Part shown: positions 4,643-5,040 of the stretch, in pieces | How positions within the stretch are numbered: position 1 is the first letter of the stretch | Layout of the letters: every line of letters starts with the position of its first letter | The notes under the pieces: generated by a model | The model's input: only the letters and a program-made list of their open reading frames with translations | Database searches by the model: none | Told to the model about the DNA's origin: nothing | Source of the DNA: an uncultured Clostridia bacterium | GTDB taxonomy: Bacteria; Bacillota; Clostridia; TANB77; CAG-508 | Assembly: GCA_934149165.1 (NCBI GenBank) | Contig: CAKPDY010000050.1 | Coordinates: 1 to 5,040, forward strand | Direction: 5' to 3' | Length of the DNA stretch: 5,040 nucleotides | Made by a program: the position numbers and the translations under genes

Positions 4643-5040
4643 TAACAAGAGAGTTTGATCCTGGCTCAGGATAAACGCTGGCGGCGCACATAAGACATGC
4701 AAGTCGAACGGAAGTCGTTATATTGATTTAGATTTTGATTTGAAGATTTATCTGATATGAAAATGAAGAAGATATATAACAATGGCTTTAGTGGCGGACT
4801 GGTGAGTAACGCGTAAGCAATCTGCCTATTAGAGGGGAATAACAGTGAGAAATCATTGCTAATACCGCATATGCCATAGTTATCACATGATAGCAGTGGG
4901 AAAGGAGTAATCCGCTAATAGATGAGCTTGCGTCTGATTAGCTAGTTGGTGGGGTAACGGCCTACCAAGGCAACGATCAGTAGCCGGACTGAGAGGTTGA
5001 ACGGCCACATTGGGACTGAGATACGGCCCAGACTCCTACG
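4643..5040 (+). rRNA. rrs: 16S ribosomal RNA, 5' part (runs off the right edge)
   Basis: The conserved 5' block AGAGTTTGATCCTGGCTCAG lies at 4650-4669. Aligning its first A with E. coli position 8 puts the mature 5' end near 4643. Other landmarks follow in order: ACATGCAAGTCGAACGG, AGTGGCGGA, GTGAGTAACGCGTAAGC, CTAATACCGCAT, GGTAACGGCCTACCAAGG, CACATTGGGACTGAGA and ACTCCTACG, at about E. coli position 346, where the window ends. The V1 region between CGAACGG and AGTGGCGGA is about 77 bases, longer than usual, and AU-rich. The conserved GGACGGGTGAG reads GGACTGGTGAG here. Overall it is Firmicutes/Clostridia-like. Start precision is a few bases. Confidence 0.97.

Noticed and set aside
1..5040. 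CRISPR array, tRNA gene, insertion sequence or DGR reverse transcriptase
   Set aside because: I saw no spaced direct repeats, cloverleaf, transposase frame or YxDD-type reverse transcriptase frame on either strand.

Overview
The window is very AT-rich. It uses A/T-ending codons (AGA, GGA, ATA), AGGAGG-type ribosome binding sites, AT-rich hairpin terminators and A-tract-flanked rRNA promoters. The partial 16S gene has Firmicutes-like conserved blocks. Together these suggest a low-GC, probably uncultured, gut-type Clostridia-like Firmicute. I cannot place it more precisely by eye. Everything I support is on the + strand.

Layout. (1) Bases 3-368 are the 3' end of a surface-protein-like gene. 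Its last third (about 153-311) changes abruptly to about 50% GC, is depleted of adenine, and uses C/T third bases almost throughout. This is the pattern expected of the variable region of a diversity-generating retroelement (DGR) target. No template repeat or reverse transcriptase is in the window. A perfect 21-bp inverted repeat follows (435-490). (2) Bases 625-1320 encode a cytoplasmic SGNH/GDSL hydrolase. Upstream lies a perfect TGTGA-N6-TCACA palindrome resembling a CRP/FNR-family operator. (3) Bases 1430-1855 encode a small four-helix membrane protein, with its own promoter and terminator. Its eight cysteines are all predicted to lie on one face of the membrane. (4) Bases 2032-2805 encode an RlmB/TrmH-type SpoU rRNA 2'-O-methyltransferase. 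It is closely followed by, and probably co-translated with, an unrecognised single-pass membrane-anchored protein (2813-4090), which ends at a strong terminator (4091-4140). (5) Bases 4141-4642 are the control region and leader of an rRNA operon, with two near-consensus tandem promoters each preceded by phased A-tracts. (6) The 5' part of a 16S rRNA gene starts near 4643, carries an enlarged V1 helix, and runs off the right edge.

The units look mostly independent, each ended by its own terminator, except for the methyltransferase/membrane-protein pair. The most unusual element is the putative DGR-diversified gene at the left edge. Its retroelement would have to lie outside the window and act in trans or from a distance.
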